Counted from the stretch's first letter, positions 7,785-17,757 are shown. The stretch: DNA of 64,000 bases from Wolbachia endosymbiont (group B) of Germaria angustata (GCF_964026725.1 NZ_OZ034691.1:248001-312000), one strand, 5' to 3'. Numbers and translations: made by a program. The notes: generated by a model not told the origin, from the sequence alone.

Positions 7785-8565
7785 AAAAATTTGTTATTCA
7801 AGCTTAATTATTCAGAACCTAAAGGATTATATACTTTATGCAACGAATTTGTCCAAGTGGGAAATACATGACAAATTTGATAATGTTATATTTACAGTAA
7901 ATGGTACCAGAGAATCGTTATTTAATTTTGTGTTTTGTGAAGATCAATGTACTGAGCTTTCCATATACAGAACTCTAAATTATCTCAAAGCACGAAATAT
8001 AGAAGCAACATGGATAATAAGTCCACGTATAAAAATAGGGGGTATTTTAGAAAAATGCGAAATAAAACACGTTAGCACACCAAAAAAAGTTTTACTCAAT
8101 ATAAAAGATTATTTTTTGCCTGATGATGCTGTTCCAAATTTGAAGTTCAATGTTGTAAATAGTAGTGAGCTCTTAGAGCAATTAGATTTACACACTTCTA
8201 AAATTTTTTATCATAGAATTAGTATTGTTAGCACATTTTTTCGCCAATTATCGAATTATGATGATAAGAGCTCAAGGTTAAGATTTTTTCTTGTAATGCT
8301 AAATAACGAAATTGTTGGAACATGCGGTCTTTATATTCAAGACAGCATAGCTGGTTTTTATAGTGATGGAGTTTTACCAATTTACAGGGGTCGTGGAATA
8401 GGAACTCAAATGGTTCTAGAAAGAATAAAGATAGCTAGGCAATTTGAATGCAAATACATAGTAGCACATTGCATGAAACCTTCTGTAAACCTTTATAAAA
8501 GATTAGGCTTTAGGGTATTGGGCAATCTTCACTTATATACCTCTTCAGTACAATCTCTTTGCTGA
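7774..8565 (+). CDS. GNAT-family N-acetyltransferase
   Basis: The C-terminal half (about 160-260) has a GNAT fold signature: VGTCGLYIQDSIAGFYSDGV (strands 4), then IYRGRGIGTQMVLERI, the R/Q-x-x-G-x-G/A acetyl-CoA pyrophosphate loop, and LYKRLGFRVLG near the end. The N-terminal 150 residues do not match a family I recognise and may be a divergent second GNAT-like half. Substrate unknown. It overlaps pgpA by 11 bases and precedes the PAS protein, so it is read from the gpsA cluster. Confidence 0.85.
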   Translation: MQNKKICYSSLIIQNLKDYILYATNLSKWEIHDKFDNVIFTVNGTRESLFNFVFCEDQCTELSIYRTLNYLKARNIEATWIISPRIKIGGILEKCEIKHVSTPKKVLLNIKDYFLPDDAVPNLKFNVVNSSELLEQLDLHTSKIFYHRISIVSTFFRQLSNYDDKSSRLRFFLVMLNNEIVGTCGLYIQDSIAGFYSDGVLPIYRGRGIGTQMVLERIKIARQFECKYIVAHCMKPSVNLYKRLGFRVLGNLHLYTSSVQSLC

Positions 8566-8600
8566 GAGGTTATAAATTTTTATATTTGTTTTAGAATGCT

Positions 8601-9737
8601 ATGTTTTTTTTGTATGAAATAGTTTTACTACTAATTCTAGTATTCTTCTTTTTCTCATATTCTAAATTAAAAATTAGTAATAAAATTAAGGACTTACAAC
8701 ATCAAAATGTTATCATAAATAATTTAATAGATACTGTAAATGATGGATTTTATATTTGGGACGCAAAAAAACGTATAGAAAAATTTTCTCCCAATTTACT
8801 AATTTTGCTTAATACTGTTTTTTATTCATTTAATGAGTTTGTAAATTTTTTTGAGCAATCAGAAAGCTTAATTAAAAGTTTTGCTGAGGCAAAGGAAATA
8901 AATAAATCTTTTACTCTAGATTTAAAGTCAAAAGACAGTGAGGTTTATTGCACATGTTATGGTAAAAGCATAATAGATTATTCTAATAATGTGATTGGTG
9001 TGTTGTTGTGGATAAGGAATATCTCCGATTATAAGATAAAAGCTAATGAACTTGAGTTAGAAAATAGTAGGCTTATGCGAGAATTGGAGAACTATAAAAA
9101 AATTTTTGACTCTTTACCATTTCCAATACTGAAGCACAATAAGAATAAAAAAGTAAGGTTTTATAACTTATTTTATGATAAATATATAGGCAGCTCTAAA
9201 AAATTTACTGTTGCGAGTGGCTCCTATAACGTAAAACCAGGAGAGTGTGTAATAACTTACAAGAACGAACCTAAGGTTTTTAATTTTGTTGAAGTTCCAA
9301 TGCAAAATTCTAATAGCATAGTAATGTATGGAAAAGATATTAGTGATGAAAAAAAATTACATACTGAGCTAAGCAATTGTTTAGCTGCACAAGAAAGTTT
9401 GCTTGAGAAGCTATCGATTGCTGTAGCGATATATAGTAAGAATCAAAAGCTAAAATTTTATAATAATGCTTTTATAAGAACTTTTCAGTTTGATCCAAAA
9501 TTTTTGGAGTCTTATCCAACTTATCACGAGATTATGCTTCACCTATTTGAATCTAAAAAGCTTTTAGGAAAAAATGATTTTCAAACTATTAATAATCAAA
9601 GACATGAGTTGTTCAAAAGATTACTGGAATCATATGGTGAAACAATACATTTCATGAACGGAAGAACGTTTAGGGTATTAACAATACCCTATGCTTCAGA
9701 GGGTCTACTATTTTCTTACGAAGAGTGCCAGAAATAA
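8601..9737 (+). CDS. Membrane-anchored multi-PAS protein without kinase domain
   Basis: One N-terminal transmembrane helix (about 1-22) is followed by a short coiled coil and three PAS-like repeats, roughly 38-145 (DTVNDGFYIWDAKKRIEKFS, VLLWIRNISDYK), 163-250 (IFDSLPFPILKHNKNKKVRF, VMYGKDISDEKK) and 265-375 (LSIAVAIYSKNQKLKFYNNA). Wording such as NDGFYIWDAKKRI and WIRNISDYK is typical of alphaproteobacterial sensor kinases. The protein ends after the third PAS: no His-box, no HATPase motifs. It could be a truncated kinase or a sensory scaffold. It ends 3 bases from the convergent sdhB. Confidence 0.82.
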   Translation: MFFLYEIVLLLILVFFFFSYSKLKISNKIKDLQHQNVIINNLIDTVNDGFYIWDAKKRIEKFSPNLLILLNTVFYSFNEFVNFFEQSESLIKSFAEAKEINKSFTLDLKSKDSEVYCTCYGKSIIDYSNNVIGVLLWIRNISDYKIKANELELENSRLMRELENYKKIFDSLPFPILKHNKNKKVRFYNLFYDKYIGSSKKFTVASGSYNVKPGECVITYKNEPKVFNFVEVPMQNSNSIVMYGKDISDEKKLHTELSNCLAAQESLLEKLSIAVAIYSKNQKLKFYNNAFIRTFQFDPKFLESYPTYHEIMLHLFESKKLLGKNDFQTINNQRHELFKRLLESYGETIHFMNGRTFRVLTIPYASEGLLFSYEECQK

Positions 9738-9740
9738 CAC

Positions 9741-10529
9741 TCAAATTCCTCCTCTCTCTACCATAAGCTGTTTTACTTTCGCTATCGCTTTTGCTGGGTT
9801 AAGACCTTTCGGGCAGGTTTTTGTACAATTCATTATTGTATGACAACGATACAACTTAAATGGGTCGTTTAAAGAAGCAAGTCTTTCTTCTTTCTTATTA
9901 TCACGACTGTCAGCAATCCATCTATAAGCTTGCAGTAATATCGCTGGCCCTAAAAATTTATCACCATTCCACCAATAGCTTGGGCAACCAGTCGAACAGC
10001 AAGCACATAGTATACAATCAGACAGACCATCCAATTTTTTTCTATCTTCAGGAGATTGAAAGTATTCTTTATTTTGTAAGGCAGATTTATCTGTTTGTAA
10101 CCAAGGTTTAATCGATTTGTATTGCTCATAAAATTGGCTTAGATCTGGAACTAGATCCTTTACTATATACATATGAGGTAGTGGATATATTTTTACTTCA
10201 CCTTTTATATCATGTATAGATTTAGTGCATGCGAGAGTGTTGGTACCATCAATATTCATTGCACAAGATCCGCATATTCCTTCTCTGCAAGAGCGTCTAA
10301 AAGTTAAGGTTGAATCTATTTCATCCTTTATTTTTATTAATGCATCAAGTACCATAGGGCCACAATTATCCATATCGATAAAAAATGTGTCTATTCTTGG
10401 ATTTTTATCATCATCAGCAGACCAACGATAAATTTGAAATCTTCTAATATTTTTTGCTCCAGTAGGAGTAGGATAAACCTTGCCCTTTTTATTAACTTTA
10501 GAATTTTTTGGTAAAGAAAACTGAACCAT
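9741..10529 (-). CDS. sdhB: Succinate dehydrogenase iron-sulfur subunit
   Basis: Electron-transfer subunit of complex II, linking succinate oxidation to the quinone pool at the inner membrane. All cluster ligands are visible: [21 protein letters not shown] for [2Fe-2S], [12 protein letters not shown] for [4Fe-4S] and [17 protein letters not shown] for [3Fe-4S]. Length 262 matches mitochondrial and alphaproteobacterial SdhB. sdhA, C and D are not in the window. It converges with the PAS gene with almost no gap. Confidence 0.97.
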   Translation of the reverse strand: MVQFSLPKNSKVNKKGKVYPTPTGAKNIRRFQIYRWSADDDKNPRIDTFFIDMDNCGPMVLDALIKIKDEIDSTLTFRRSCREGICGSCAMNIDGTNTLACTKSIHDIKGEVKIYPLPHMYIVKDLVPDLSQFYEQYKSIKPWLQTDKSALQNKEYFQSPEDRKKLDGLSDCILCACCSTGCPSYWWNGDKFLGPAILLQAYRWIADSRDNKKEERLASLNDPFKLYRCHTIMNCTKTCPKGLNPAKAIAKVKQLMVERGGI

Positions 10530-10583
10530 ATTGCTTACCTTTTACAGCTAAAACCCCTTTTTTGTAAATAACATATTTTGGTA

Positions 10584-11042
10584 TTATCTACCATACTTTT
10601 CCTTTTCAAATTCAAGCAAAGCTAAAATCTTGCTCTCTAAACTTTTCATTATAATTTCTTCATCTTCTTTTTGATGATCATAGCCAAGTAAATGCAGCAA
10701 TCCATGAACTAACATGTGTGCAGTGTGAGTGAGGATAGATATACAGTACTCATGAGACTCTCTTTCTATTGTATCTACTGCAATTGCTATGTCTCCTAGA
10801 TCACATTCACTAGATAACTGTTCGCATGGAAATGATAGTACATTAGTTGGCTTATCTATTTCTCTAAACTTAAGATTAAGTTGATGTAGCAAGTTATCAT
10901 CAGCGAGAGCTATTGATATATTTGGTTTATAATGATCTATTTTTAATTCTTTTAGAGAAGCATTAATAATATTTAATACAAAACTCTGTGGGTCCTTCGT
11001 AATACTATGCCACCTCTTATCAAGAATATTTACTTCTAACAT
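10584..11042 (-). CDS. ybeY: Endoribonuclease YbeY
   Basis: Zinc-dependent endonuclease of 16S rRNA maturation and ribosome quality control. The metal site [15 protein letters not shown] (H-G-x-L-H-L-x-G-Y-D-H) is complete, preceded by the family segment [13 protein letters not shown]. Length 152 is normal. sdhB starts 54 bases further along in the same direction. Confidence 0.95.
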   Translation of the reverse strand: MLEVNILDKRWHSITKDPQSFVLNIINASLKELKIDHYKPNISIALADDNLLHQLNLKFREIDKPTNVLSFPCEQLSSECDLGDIAIAVDTIERESHEYCISILTHTAHMLVHGLLHLLGYDHQKEDEEIIMKSLESKILALLEFEKEKYGR

Positions 11043-11126
11043 GAATAAAGCACCAGAAAGGACATTACCCCATCACTTGACATTGGAACCCAAAAAAGAA
11101 GAATTATAGACCATCGTATCATACAC

Positions 11127-11300
11127 ACAACTATACGAATATTGTACACTAGAAGGATGTCATCCCAGTGCCCCGACACTGGGATCCAGGAATTTTGATT
11201 AGACATTAGGTGAGTGAATATAAAAGCTATATTAAAACACAACATTTTTAATGTGGTTGCATTACAGCTGGATTCCAGTGTCAAGCACTGCTTTGTGTTT
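11127..11300. repeat. Palindromic repeat element, copy 1 (intergenic)
   Basis: Between ybeY and the EVE gene lies TGTCATCCCAGTG (from 11158) facing CACTGGGATCCAG (11177-11189), and about 80 bases on GCTGGATTCCAGTGTCAAGCA. The outer left part (ACAACTATACGAATATTG) resembles the left end of the copy at 55541. The right part is decayed. The remainder of 11043-11381 shows no gene. Confidence 0.7.
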
Positions 11301-11381
11301 GATGCAAAATCGGCTACTTCGAAACAAACACTCATACAGCTGTATGTTGTGTGCTGAGGTAATATTGTTTGGCAACAGATA

Positions 11382-11780
11382 TTACACATCACTCATCCTT
11401 ATTATTTCATTCCACTCAGTCTCTAAAACCGGAGAAACTGATAAACGTGATTGTTTTAATATAACCATATTTTTCAAAAGTGGGTTTTGTTTTATACTGT
11501 TTAACGTCACTTGGTTACTTAAAGGTTTTAAAAGTTTTACATTCACTAGTCCAAATTTGGAGTTATAAACATGATAATACTCCTTTAATACTTCAACTAT
11601 TCCAAGTATAACTCTCTCTTTACCTGTATGATAAAAAAATGCAAGATCGCCTAATTTCATAGCTCTCATGTAATTTTGAGCTTGATAATTGCATACACCA
11701 TTCCACTGCGTCACCTGCTCCTTTCCCATTTTTTGCCACGAGTATTCACTTGGCTCTGACTTTAGTAGCCAAAATTGCAT
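11382..11780 (-). CDS. EVE-domain protein
   Basis: Small single-domain protein of the EVE (PUA-like) family, similar to thymocyte nuclear protein 1. Visible hallmarks are the N-terminal FWLLKSEPSEYSW, then WNGVCNYQAQNYMRAMKLGD, the LAFFYHTGKERVILGIVEV strand pair, and LSVSPVLETEWNEI. Length 132 is a little short of the usual 135-150. EVE domains of this type bind modified bases in nucleic acids; the role here is unknown. The start overlaps the last base of ftsZ, so it is probably translated from the ftsZ message. Confidence 0.88.
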   Translation of the reverse strand: MQFWLLKSEPSEYSWQKMGKEQVTQWNGVCNYQAQNYMRAMKLGDLAFFYHTGKERVILGIVEVLKEYYHVYNSKFGLVNVKLLKPLSNQVTLNSIKQNPLLKNMVILKQSRLSVSPVLETEWNEIIRMSDV

Positions 11781-12964
11781 TATTTTTTTCTTCTTAAATA
11801 AGCTGGTATATCATAAACATTGCTGCCCCACTTAACTCTTTCGTTTGTTTGCTCAGTTGAAGCATATTCTTTTGTTTCTGATATTGGAATTTGATTATAA
11901 GGCCATTTAAAATTTTTTTCCTCTGCTGGGATCTTGTTTTGATTAACAGATGAATTGTCGTTACAGCTATCAATGCCAGTTGCAAGAACAGAAACTCTAA
12001 CTCTTCCCTCCATCGCCTGATCAAAAGTGGCACCAAATATTATATTTGCATTTTCATCCACTTCTTCACGCACTCTATTGGCTGCAGCATCAACTTCAAA
12101 TAAAGTCATATCTCCACCACCAGTAATATTAATCAATATTCCTTGTGCACCTTTCATTGATACATTATCAAGTAATGGATTAGATATCGCAGCCTCTGCA
12201 GCACTAATTGCCCTATCTTCTCCTTCTGCCTCTCCAGTACCAATCATTGCTTTACCCATCTCACTCATTACTGTTTCTATATCAGCAAAATCAAGATTAA
12301 TCAGTCCTGGCATGATCATCAAATCAGTTACTCCTCTTATGCCAATATGCAGAACATTATCGGCGAGTTGAAATGCGTCAGCAAATGTAGTTTTCTCGTT
12401 AGCAATTCTAAATAAATTTTGATTGGGAATGACAATAAGTGTATCTACGTATTTTTGCAACTCTTCAAGTCCAAGCTCTGCAATGCGCATACGTCGCACA
12501 CCTTCAAAACCGAACGGCTTAGTTACAACTCCAACAGTCAGTATCTTTTTTTCTTTTGCTCCTTTATCTTTAACTACCGCTCTTGCTTCTCTGGCTGCTT
12601 TTGCAATTACCGGTGCAGCACCTGTTCCAGTACCACCACCCATCCCTGCTGTGATAAAGAGCATATGGCTATCTTTTATATGCTCCATAATTTCATCAAT
12701 TGATTCTTCTGCTGCACCTTTACCAACATCAGGCAAAGCGCCGGCACCAAGACCCTTAGTTAAGTTAATACCAAGTTGAATTTTTTTATCACATAATGAC
12801 TTCTCTAACGCTTGAGCATCGGTATTTGCTACAACAAAATTTACCCCTTGCAAATTGGATTGGATCATGTTGTTTACAGCATTTCCGCCAGCACCACCCA
12901 CCCCCACAACGGTAATCCTTGGGTGTAATACAGGTAGCTCTGGTAAACTAAGGTCGATTGACAT
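11780..12964 (-). CDS. ftsZ: Cell division protein FtsZ
   Basis: Tubulin-like GTPase that forms the division ring. The nucleotide-binding loop [12 protein letters not shown] is at about 107-118, and the T7 synergy loop [12 protein letters not shown] near 225. After the GTPase core (about 320 residues) comes a variable linker and a short conserved tail ending IPAYLRRKK, the peptide that contacts FtsA and ZipA-type partners. Length 394 agrees with the Wolbachia protein used as a strain-typing marker. ftsQ and ftsA do not precede it. Confidence 0.98.
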   Translation of the reverse strand: MSIDLSLPELPVLHPRITVVGVGGAGGNAVNNMIQSNLQGVNFVVANTDAQALEKSLCDKKIQLGINLTKGLGAGALPDVGKGAAEESIDEIMEHIKDSHMLFITAGMGGGTGTGAAPVIAKAAREARAVVKDKGAKEKKILTVGVVTKPFGFEGVRRMRIAELGLEELQKYVDTLIVIPNQNLFRIANEKTTFADAFQLADNVLHIGIRGVTDLMIMPGLINLDFADIETVMSEMGKAMIGTGEAEGEDRAISAAEAAISNPLLDNVSMKGAQGILINITGGGDMTLFEVDAAANRVREEVDENANIIFGATFDQAMEGRVRVSVLATGIDSCNDNSSVNQNKIPAEEKNFKWPYNQIPISETKEYASTEQTNERVKWGSNVYDIPAYLRRKK

Positions 12965-13141
12965 TTAAATTTTACTCAAATATTAGTGAATTCACTTGAT
13001 AATAAGTTACTGCTTTTTTAACAATATGCAAACATTTTTCATTTTGATATATGCAAATAGTAAACAAGATTTACTTATTCTTAACATTATTAATCAGTAG
13101 ATGTAATAATTATAGACTTTCAAATAACACTGCTTAAGATG

Positions 13142-13182
13142 CAAAAAAAAATTGTGAAAAGGGATAGAAGCCTATCCCTTTT
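13142..13182 (-). terminator. Rho-independent terminator after the small membrane protein gene
   Basis: On the minus strand a 10-base perfect stem (13157-13166 with 13173-13182) and a six-base loop are followed by CACAAT and a run of T (complement of A at 13143-13151). It starts 15 bases after the stop at 13197. Confidence 0.85.
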
Positions 13183-13196
13183 GTTGAAAACATAAT

Positions 13197-13706
13197 TTAT
13201 ACAGAGAGATCTTGCGCCAAATAAGGTAGTGCTTTAAGACTATCTATTTTAGTGCTTGGTTGTTGACTATCTTTGTCTTTGTACACTATTTCTTTTATTT
13301 CCTCTATTTCCTCGATGCCTTTACTAAAGTCTTTAATTTCCTCTGATTTACTACTGTTCTTATATGCAAGCACAGGTGCAGTTATTAAAGCTGCTACTGC
13401 AGCAAGAACTACCAAACTAGCAATGAGTGGATGAGCAACTGCAAATGCAGACATTGCAGTAATAGCAGGACTAACAAGTGTTGCAGCTTTTGTTCCAACT
13501 TTACCAACAAAAGTTGCATAAGCTGGGCTTAAGAGATAAGCAGCTGTAAGCGAGGCTACTGCTATAACTGCTAAAGAAATACCAATTGTCTTGCCTTTAT
13601 GTTCTTTTACGAGATCCCAACCTTGCACAGGCACTTCTTTAGCTGCTGACCAAAATCCTTTGTCTGTATATTTACTTTTTATTGCTTCAAATTTTCCCAT
13701 AACCAT
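13197..13706 (-). CDS. Small hydrophobic membrane protein of unknown function
   Basis: Family not recognised. A hydrophilic N-terminus of about 38 residues (KFEAIKSKYTDKGFWSAAKE) precedes two or three hydrophobic Ala/Val-rich segments at about 40-60, 75-92 and 92-115, then a charged Lys/Glu tail. The annotated start is ATG at 13706, with a second ATG two codons on (MGKFEAIK at 13700) that is equally possible. The gene stands alone and has a clear terminator, so it is probably expressed well as a single unit. Upstream on the same strand is only the broken comM. Confidence 0.8.
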   Translation of the reverse strand: MVMGKFEAIKSKYTDKGFWSAAKEVPVQGWDLVKEHKGKTIGISLAVIAVASLTAAYLLSPAYATFVGKVGTKAATLVSPAITAMSAFAVAHPLIASLVVLAAVAALITAPVLAYKNSSKSEEIKDFSKGIEEIEEIKEIVYKDKDSQQPSTKIDSLKALPYLAQDLSV

Positions 13707-13776
13707 ACTCCAAAAATATTAAAATTTCACTAAGGGTAGTATATGGCAAAAAAAGCTGCCCGTCAAGTAAATTAAT

Positions 13777-15289
13777 TTATTTATACATTCTTATTCTGTA
13801 ATTCAGCGCTTCTGAGATGTGTGCTCTTTTTATTTCCTCACTTTTCGCAAGATCTGCAATGGTTCTTGCGACTCTTAATACACGTGTATAGCCTCGATTG
13901 GAAATGTAATTTTCTTTCAGTACGTATTTTAGCAATTCTAACCCTTCCTGATCTGGTTCAGTGAATTTATTTAATGCTTCACCACTGACTTCTGCATTGC
14001 AACGAATATTAAATTTACTATAACGCTCAGTTTGAATTTTTCTCGCTCCTATCACCCTTCCTCTTATAACCTCGGTACTTTCTCCCTCCACAGAGATTTC
14101 AGGAGAAAGTATGCTAACGTTTGGCATTTCAATGCATATGTCTATTCTATCAAGCAAAGGTCCTGATATTTTATTTCTATAATCTGTGCCGCATTTTGGA
14201 GCTTTGTTGCACGATCTACTTGCATCACCTAAGTAACCGCACCTGCAGGAATTCATTGCAGCTATAAGTTGAAAATTAGCTGGATAAGTAATGTGAGCAT
14301 TTGCACGTGCAATAGTAACTTTTCTATCTTCAAGTGGTTGACGTAGAGAATCAAGCACAAGCCTTGGAAATTCAGGTAGCTCATCAAGAAATAACACACC
14401 ATTGTGAGCCATGGTGATTTCCCCAGGCTTTGCATTTTTTCCTCCTCCGATCATCGCTGGCATGGAGCATGAATGATGAGGTTCACGAAAGGGGCGAGTT
14501 ACTTTAAATGTTTCGTTACCGGCTTTTGTTATGCCAGAGATGATATTAACATCAATCATCTCTTGTTCAGTCAAATCGGGTAATAGCCCTATAAATCGCT
14601 TAGCAAGCATTGACTTTCCAGTACCAGGAGGTCCAACAAGAAGCATATTGTGTCCACCTGCTGCTGCAATTTCAGCTGCTCTTTATTGCAACAACTTAAC
14701 CTTTAATATCCTTTATATCTAGAACTGAATTTTTTTCTTTGGGTGCAGCGCTATAGTTAAAAGTTACCGGCTGAATTAACTGCTCACCTTTAAAATGTCT
14801 GATAATATCGGTTAATTTCTCTATAGCTAGAATAGAAACATTCTTTACCCATGAAGCTTCTACTCCATTTCCCCTTGGGCAAATTACTCTTTTATTTGCC
14901 TGTTTTGCATTGATTGCTGTTGGAAGTACTCCTGAGATTGGTATGACTCTGCTGTCTAGTGCAAGCTCGCCCATAATTATATAAGACTGAACTTTTTCAA
15001 CTGGTATCACATTCATTACAACAAGTAATCCAACAGCAATAGCTAAGTCATAATGACTACCTTCTTTAAGCAAATCCGCAGGGGAAAGATTAACCGTAAT
15101 CCTTTTTGGAGGTAACAGAAGATTGATTGAATTTAACGCTGCTCTGATACGCTCTCTCGATTCTGCAACAGTTTTATCCGGCAGTCCAACAATATTAAAA
15201 GCTGGAATACCATTTGCCATGTGAATTTGTGCATTAACATTTACTGTGCTGGTTCCCTGAAGTGCAACGGTATTTATATTTGCAATCAT
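13777..15289 (-). pseudogene. comM: comM (YifB-type Mg chelatase-like ATPase), disrupted
   Basis: ComM is an AAA+ helicase that helps branch migration in natural transformation. Here the gene is in two frames. The N-terminal part (15289-14696, 197 codons) carries the Lon-like fold segment (AFNIVGLPDKTVAESRERIR, ITVNLSPADLLKEGSHYDLA). The C-terminal part (from about 14690 to 13777) carries Walker A GPPGTGKSMLAKRF, GVLFLDELPEF, the zinc-type CRCGYLGDASRSC, and the sensor region ending ALNYRIR. At the join the family reads DIKGQxxAxRAAEIAAAGGHN. The sequence has TAA (14696-14698) where a CAA Gln codon is expected, and six bases later an extra base (near 14685) shifts the frame. Two lesions so close together argue for a real pseudogene rather than one sequencing error. 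Confidence 0.85.
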
Positions 15290-15409
15290 ACTATATTATG
15301 TAAAGTTATTAATATAATATATTGACAAAGTAACGAAGTAAACAGTAGCTGTTAAAAGTGGTTTAATTTAGCAAAAAAGTGTAGTACTCTATCACTTTGC
15401 TGATTATAT

Positions 15410-16246
15410 ATGTTTATAAGAATAATCGCTTTTCTTTTGCTATATTCAAGCGCAGTTTTCTGTAGTGATTGTAACTTTAACTTACCGTATCGTGGGCTCA
15501 ATTGTGATTTGGATCTATCATATAAAAATTTAAGTAATATAAAGAAATTATTGAATAACAACGATAAGTTCGTTGCGCTTACGTTTGATGATGGTCCATC
15601 TTATAATAGATCGGGAGATATTATTAATATTCTGGAGAGCAATAAAACAAAAGCGACATTTTTTTTGCTTGGTGAACGCATAAATAAAAAAACATCTAAA
15701 ATAGTAGAAAAGATCCATCAAGCAGGTCATGAATTAGGTAATCATTCTTGGTCGCATAGGAAGTTGACATCACTTTCAAGTGAGGAGCAATTGCAAGAAC
15801 TGGAAAAGACAAATGTGGCAATTAAAAATGCAACAGAACAGAATGTAAAATGGTTTCGTCCACCATATGGATGTCACAATGATAATTTGATCGAAAATAC
15901 TAATCGATTAAATATGTATTCCATATTATGGACTGTTGATTCTCTGGATTGGCAAGGTGATAAATCAGAGATTCTGGTTGAAAGAGTTTTAAGCAATGTA
16001 CATAATGGAGCGATTATATTGTTCCATGATCACGATAACAAATCAAATACAGTTGAAGCTTTACCTCAGATTATTGAAATACTAAAAAAATCGGGTTACA
16101 AACTTGTTACCTTAAGTGAGTGGGAAGAAAGGGTTTGTGATGTAGTGAAAGCTAGAAATGTGCCAGTAAAAAGAGAAGGAGTGCATTCTAAAGGAATTCT
16201 ATGTGGACAAAAAACAAGGTCTTCAACCGCAGGGCATTCATATTAG
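15410..16246 (+). CDS. Polysaccharide deacetylase (NodB/CE4 family), exported
   Basis: Metal-dependent deacetylase of N-acetylated glycans. A signal peptide fills residues 1-18 (MFIRIIAFLLLYSSAVFC). The NodB domain shows motif 1 TFDDGP with catalytic and metal Asp at 60-61, motif 2 HSWSH (H112, H116), motif 3 WFRPPYG, motif 4 WTVDSLDW and motif 5 ILFHDH. Length 278 fits one domain. The end overlaps the start of the next gene, a penicillin-binding protein, by 46 bases. That context points to peptidoglycan or lipid-II-derived glycan as substrate (inference), in an organism with at most a minimal wall. Confidence 0.92.
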   Translation: MFIRIIAFLLLYSSAVFCSDCNFNLPYRGLNCDLDLSYKNLSNIKKLLNNNDKFVALTFDDGPSYNRSGDIINILESNKTKATFFLLGERINKKTSKIVEKIHQAGHELGNHSWSHRKLTSLSSEEQLQELEKTNVAIKNATEQNVKWFRPPYGCHNDNLIENTNRLNMYSILWTVDSLDWQGDKSEILVERVLSNVHNGAIILFHDHDNKSNTVEALPQIIEILKKSGYKLVTLSEWEERVCDVVKARNVPVKREGVHSKGILCGQKTRSSTAGHSY

Positions 16247-17757
16247 GTGGTATTCAGCTTACTATTTCTGCTATTTTTAGTTATAGGTTGTATACTTTAC
16301 AAGTACGAGATAGACAAAAATATGAAGTGCTATCCAATAATAATAGGATAAAAGTTGTTACTATTGTGCCTAAACGAGGCAGGATTTTGGATAGGAATAG
16401 CGTTGAACTCGCAGTAAACAAAATTTCATATATTGTTTTATTTGATGGGCAAAAAACCTTTACTAGGGAAGTTGATTTGCAGATGTTATCAGAAATTAAA
16501 CCTGATGCAACAAAATCATCAGATACAAAAATAACTGCTCTTTATAAACGTTATTACCCGTTTGGTTCGATATGTTCTCATATAATCGGATATACAAAAA
16601 GACAGCAAGACATAAATGAAGCAGGGGTTAGTGGAATTGAATATACATATGATCATGTATTAAAAGGCAAGCCGGGAAAGTCCGAGCAGGAAATAAATTC
16701 TAAGAAGCATATCACGAGAGAGTTGTCTAGTATACCGCAGCAAGACGGACAAGATGTACAGCTGACAATTGATGTTGATTTACAGAAAAAAATCGCAGAG
16801 ATATTTAAAGACCACCAAGGTTCCACAGTGGTAATTGATGTAAATAACGGAGAAATTTTAGCATTGTATAACTCACCTTCTTACGATAATAATCTTTTCA
16901 CTAGCAGATTATCAAATGAAACTTGGGAAAGTTTAAATATTCCTTCGTTACCGCTTGTAAACCGTGCATTATCATATCAAATTCCACCTGGTTCAATATT
17001 TAAAATAATAGATGCGCTTGCGGGTTTAAAAGATGGAATAATAACACCAGAAGAAAAGTTCTCGTGTAGGGGCTATATGAAAATAGGTGAACGAAAATTT
17101 CGTTGCCTAAAAAGCAAAGTCCATGGATATGTATCTTTAAACGAGGCAATGTCCTTCTCATGCAACACTTACTTTTATAATATAGGAAAAAAAATAAATG
17201 TAGATTCTCTACTAGAAATGGCTAGCAAATTTGGTATAGGAAGTGGACCATTAATTGGAATGTTTAAGGAAGAAGCTCCGGGATTGTTGCCTGACATGAA
17301 TTGGCGTGCACGCAAGCTATATTCAGAGTGGTATTTAGGTGATACCATTAACTTAGTTATAGGACAAGGGTATTTACTTACAACGCCATTACAGCTTGCA
17401 GTTCTTGCAGCGAGGGTTGCAACAGGAAAGGAGGTAATTCCCCACATTGAGATGAGTAAATCAGGGCAAGACTTTCTTGATATTGATGTGAATCATGAGC
17501 ATCTTAGTGTGGTTCGAAAAGCTATGTTTGACGTGGTGAATTCTAACTATAGAAAAGGACTAGGCAGTATACAAATTGCTGGCAAAACCGGTACACCAGA
17601 GATAAACTCTAAAGGTGAAAGTCATAAATTGTTTATCGCTTATGGCCCCTACCATGATCCGCGCTATGCAATCTCAGTGTTTATAGAACACGGCAAAACC
17701 CCACGCCAAGATGTTGCAATTGCTAGTGAGATATTGCAATATATGCTTGAAAAATGA
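16201..17757 (+). CDS. mrdA: Penicillin-binding protein 2 (class B transpeptidase)
   Basis: D,D-transpeptidase that cross-links peptidoglycan stems. After one N-terminal transmembrane helix (about 12-30) comes the dimerisation domain with RGRILDRNSVELA, then the transpeptidase core with all three active-site motifs: S265-I-F-K268 after IPPG, S320-C-N322, and K462-T-G464. It is 518 residues, shorter than E. coli PBP2 (633). It overlaps the deacetylase by 46 bases, so the two are translated from one message. The family symbol could also be pbpA; PBP2 rather than PBP3 is the better match from the N-terminal domain. Confidence 0.9.
   Translation: MWTKNKVFNRRAFILGGIQLTISAIFSYRLYTLQVRDRQKYEVLSNNNRIKVVTIVPKRGRILDRNSVELAVNKISYIVLFDGQKTFTREVDLQMLSEIKPDATKSSDTKITALYKRYYPFGSICSHIIGYTKRQQDINEAGVSGIEYTYDHVLKGKPGKSEQEINSKKHITRELSSIPQQDGQDVQLTIDVDLQKKIAEIFKDHQGSTVVIDVNNGEILALYNSPSYDNNLFTSRLSNETWESLNIPSLPLVNRALSYQIPPGSIFKIIDALAGLKDGIITPEEKFSCRGYMKIGERKFRCLKSKVHGYVSLNEAMSFSCNTYFYNIGKKINVDSLLEMASKFGIGSGPLIGMFKEEAPGLLPDMNWRARKLYSEWYLGDTINLVIGQGYLLTTPLQLAVLAARVATGKEVIPHIEMSKSGQDFLDIDVNHEHLSVVRKAMFDVVNSNYRKGLGSIQIAGKTGTPEINSKGESHKLFIAYGPYHDPRYAISVFIEHGKTPRQDVAIASEILQYMLEK

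Noticed and set aside
11251-11568. Plus-strand frame of 105 codons over the palindromic repeat and the EVE gene
   Set aside because: It crosses a repeat and runs antisense to the EVE-domain gene; the translation has no recognisable domain.
12027-12779. Plus-strand frames of 94-118 codons inside ftsZ
   Set aside because: Antisense shadows of a highly conserved gene; their composition follows from the ftsZ codons.
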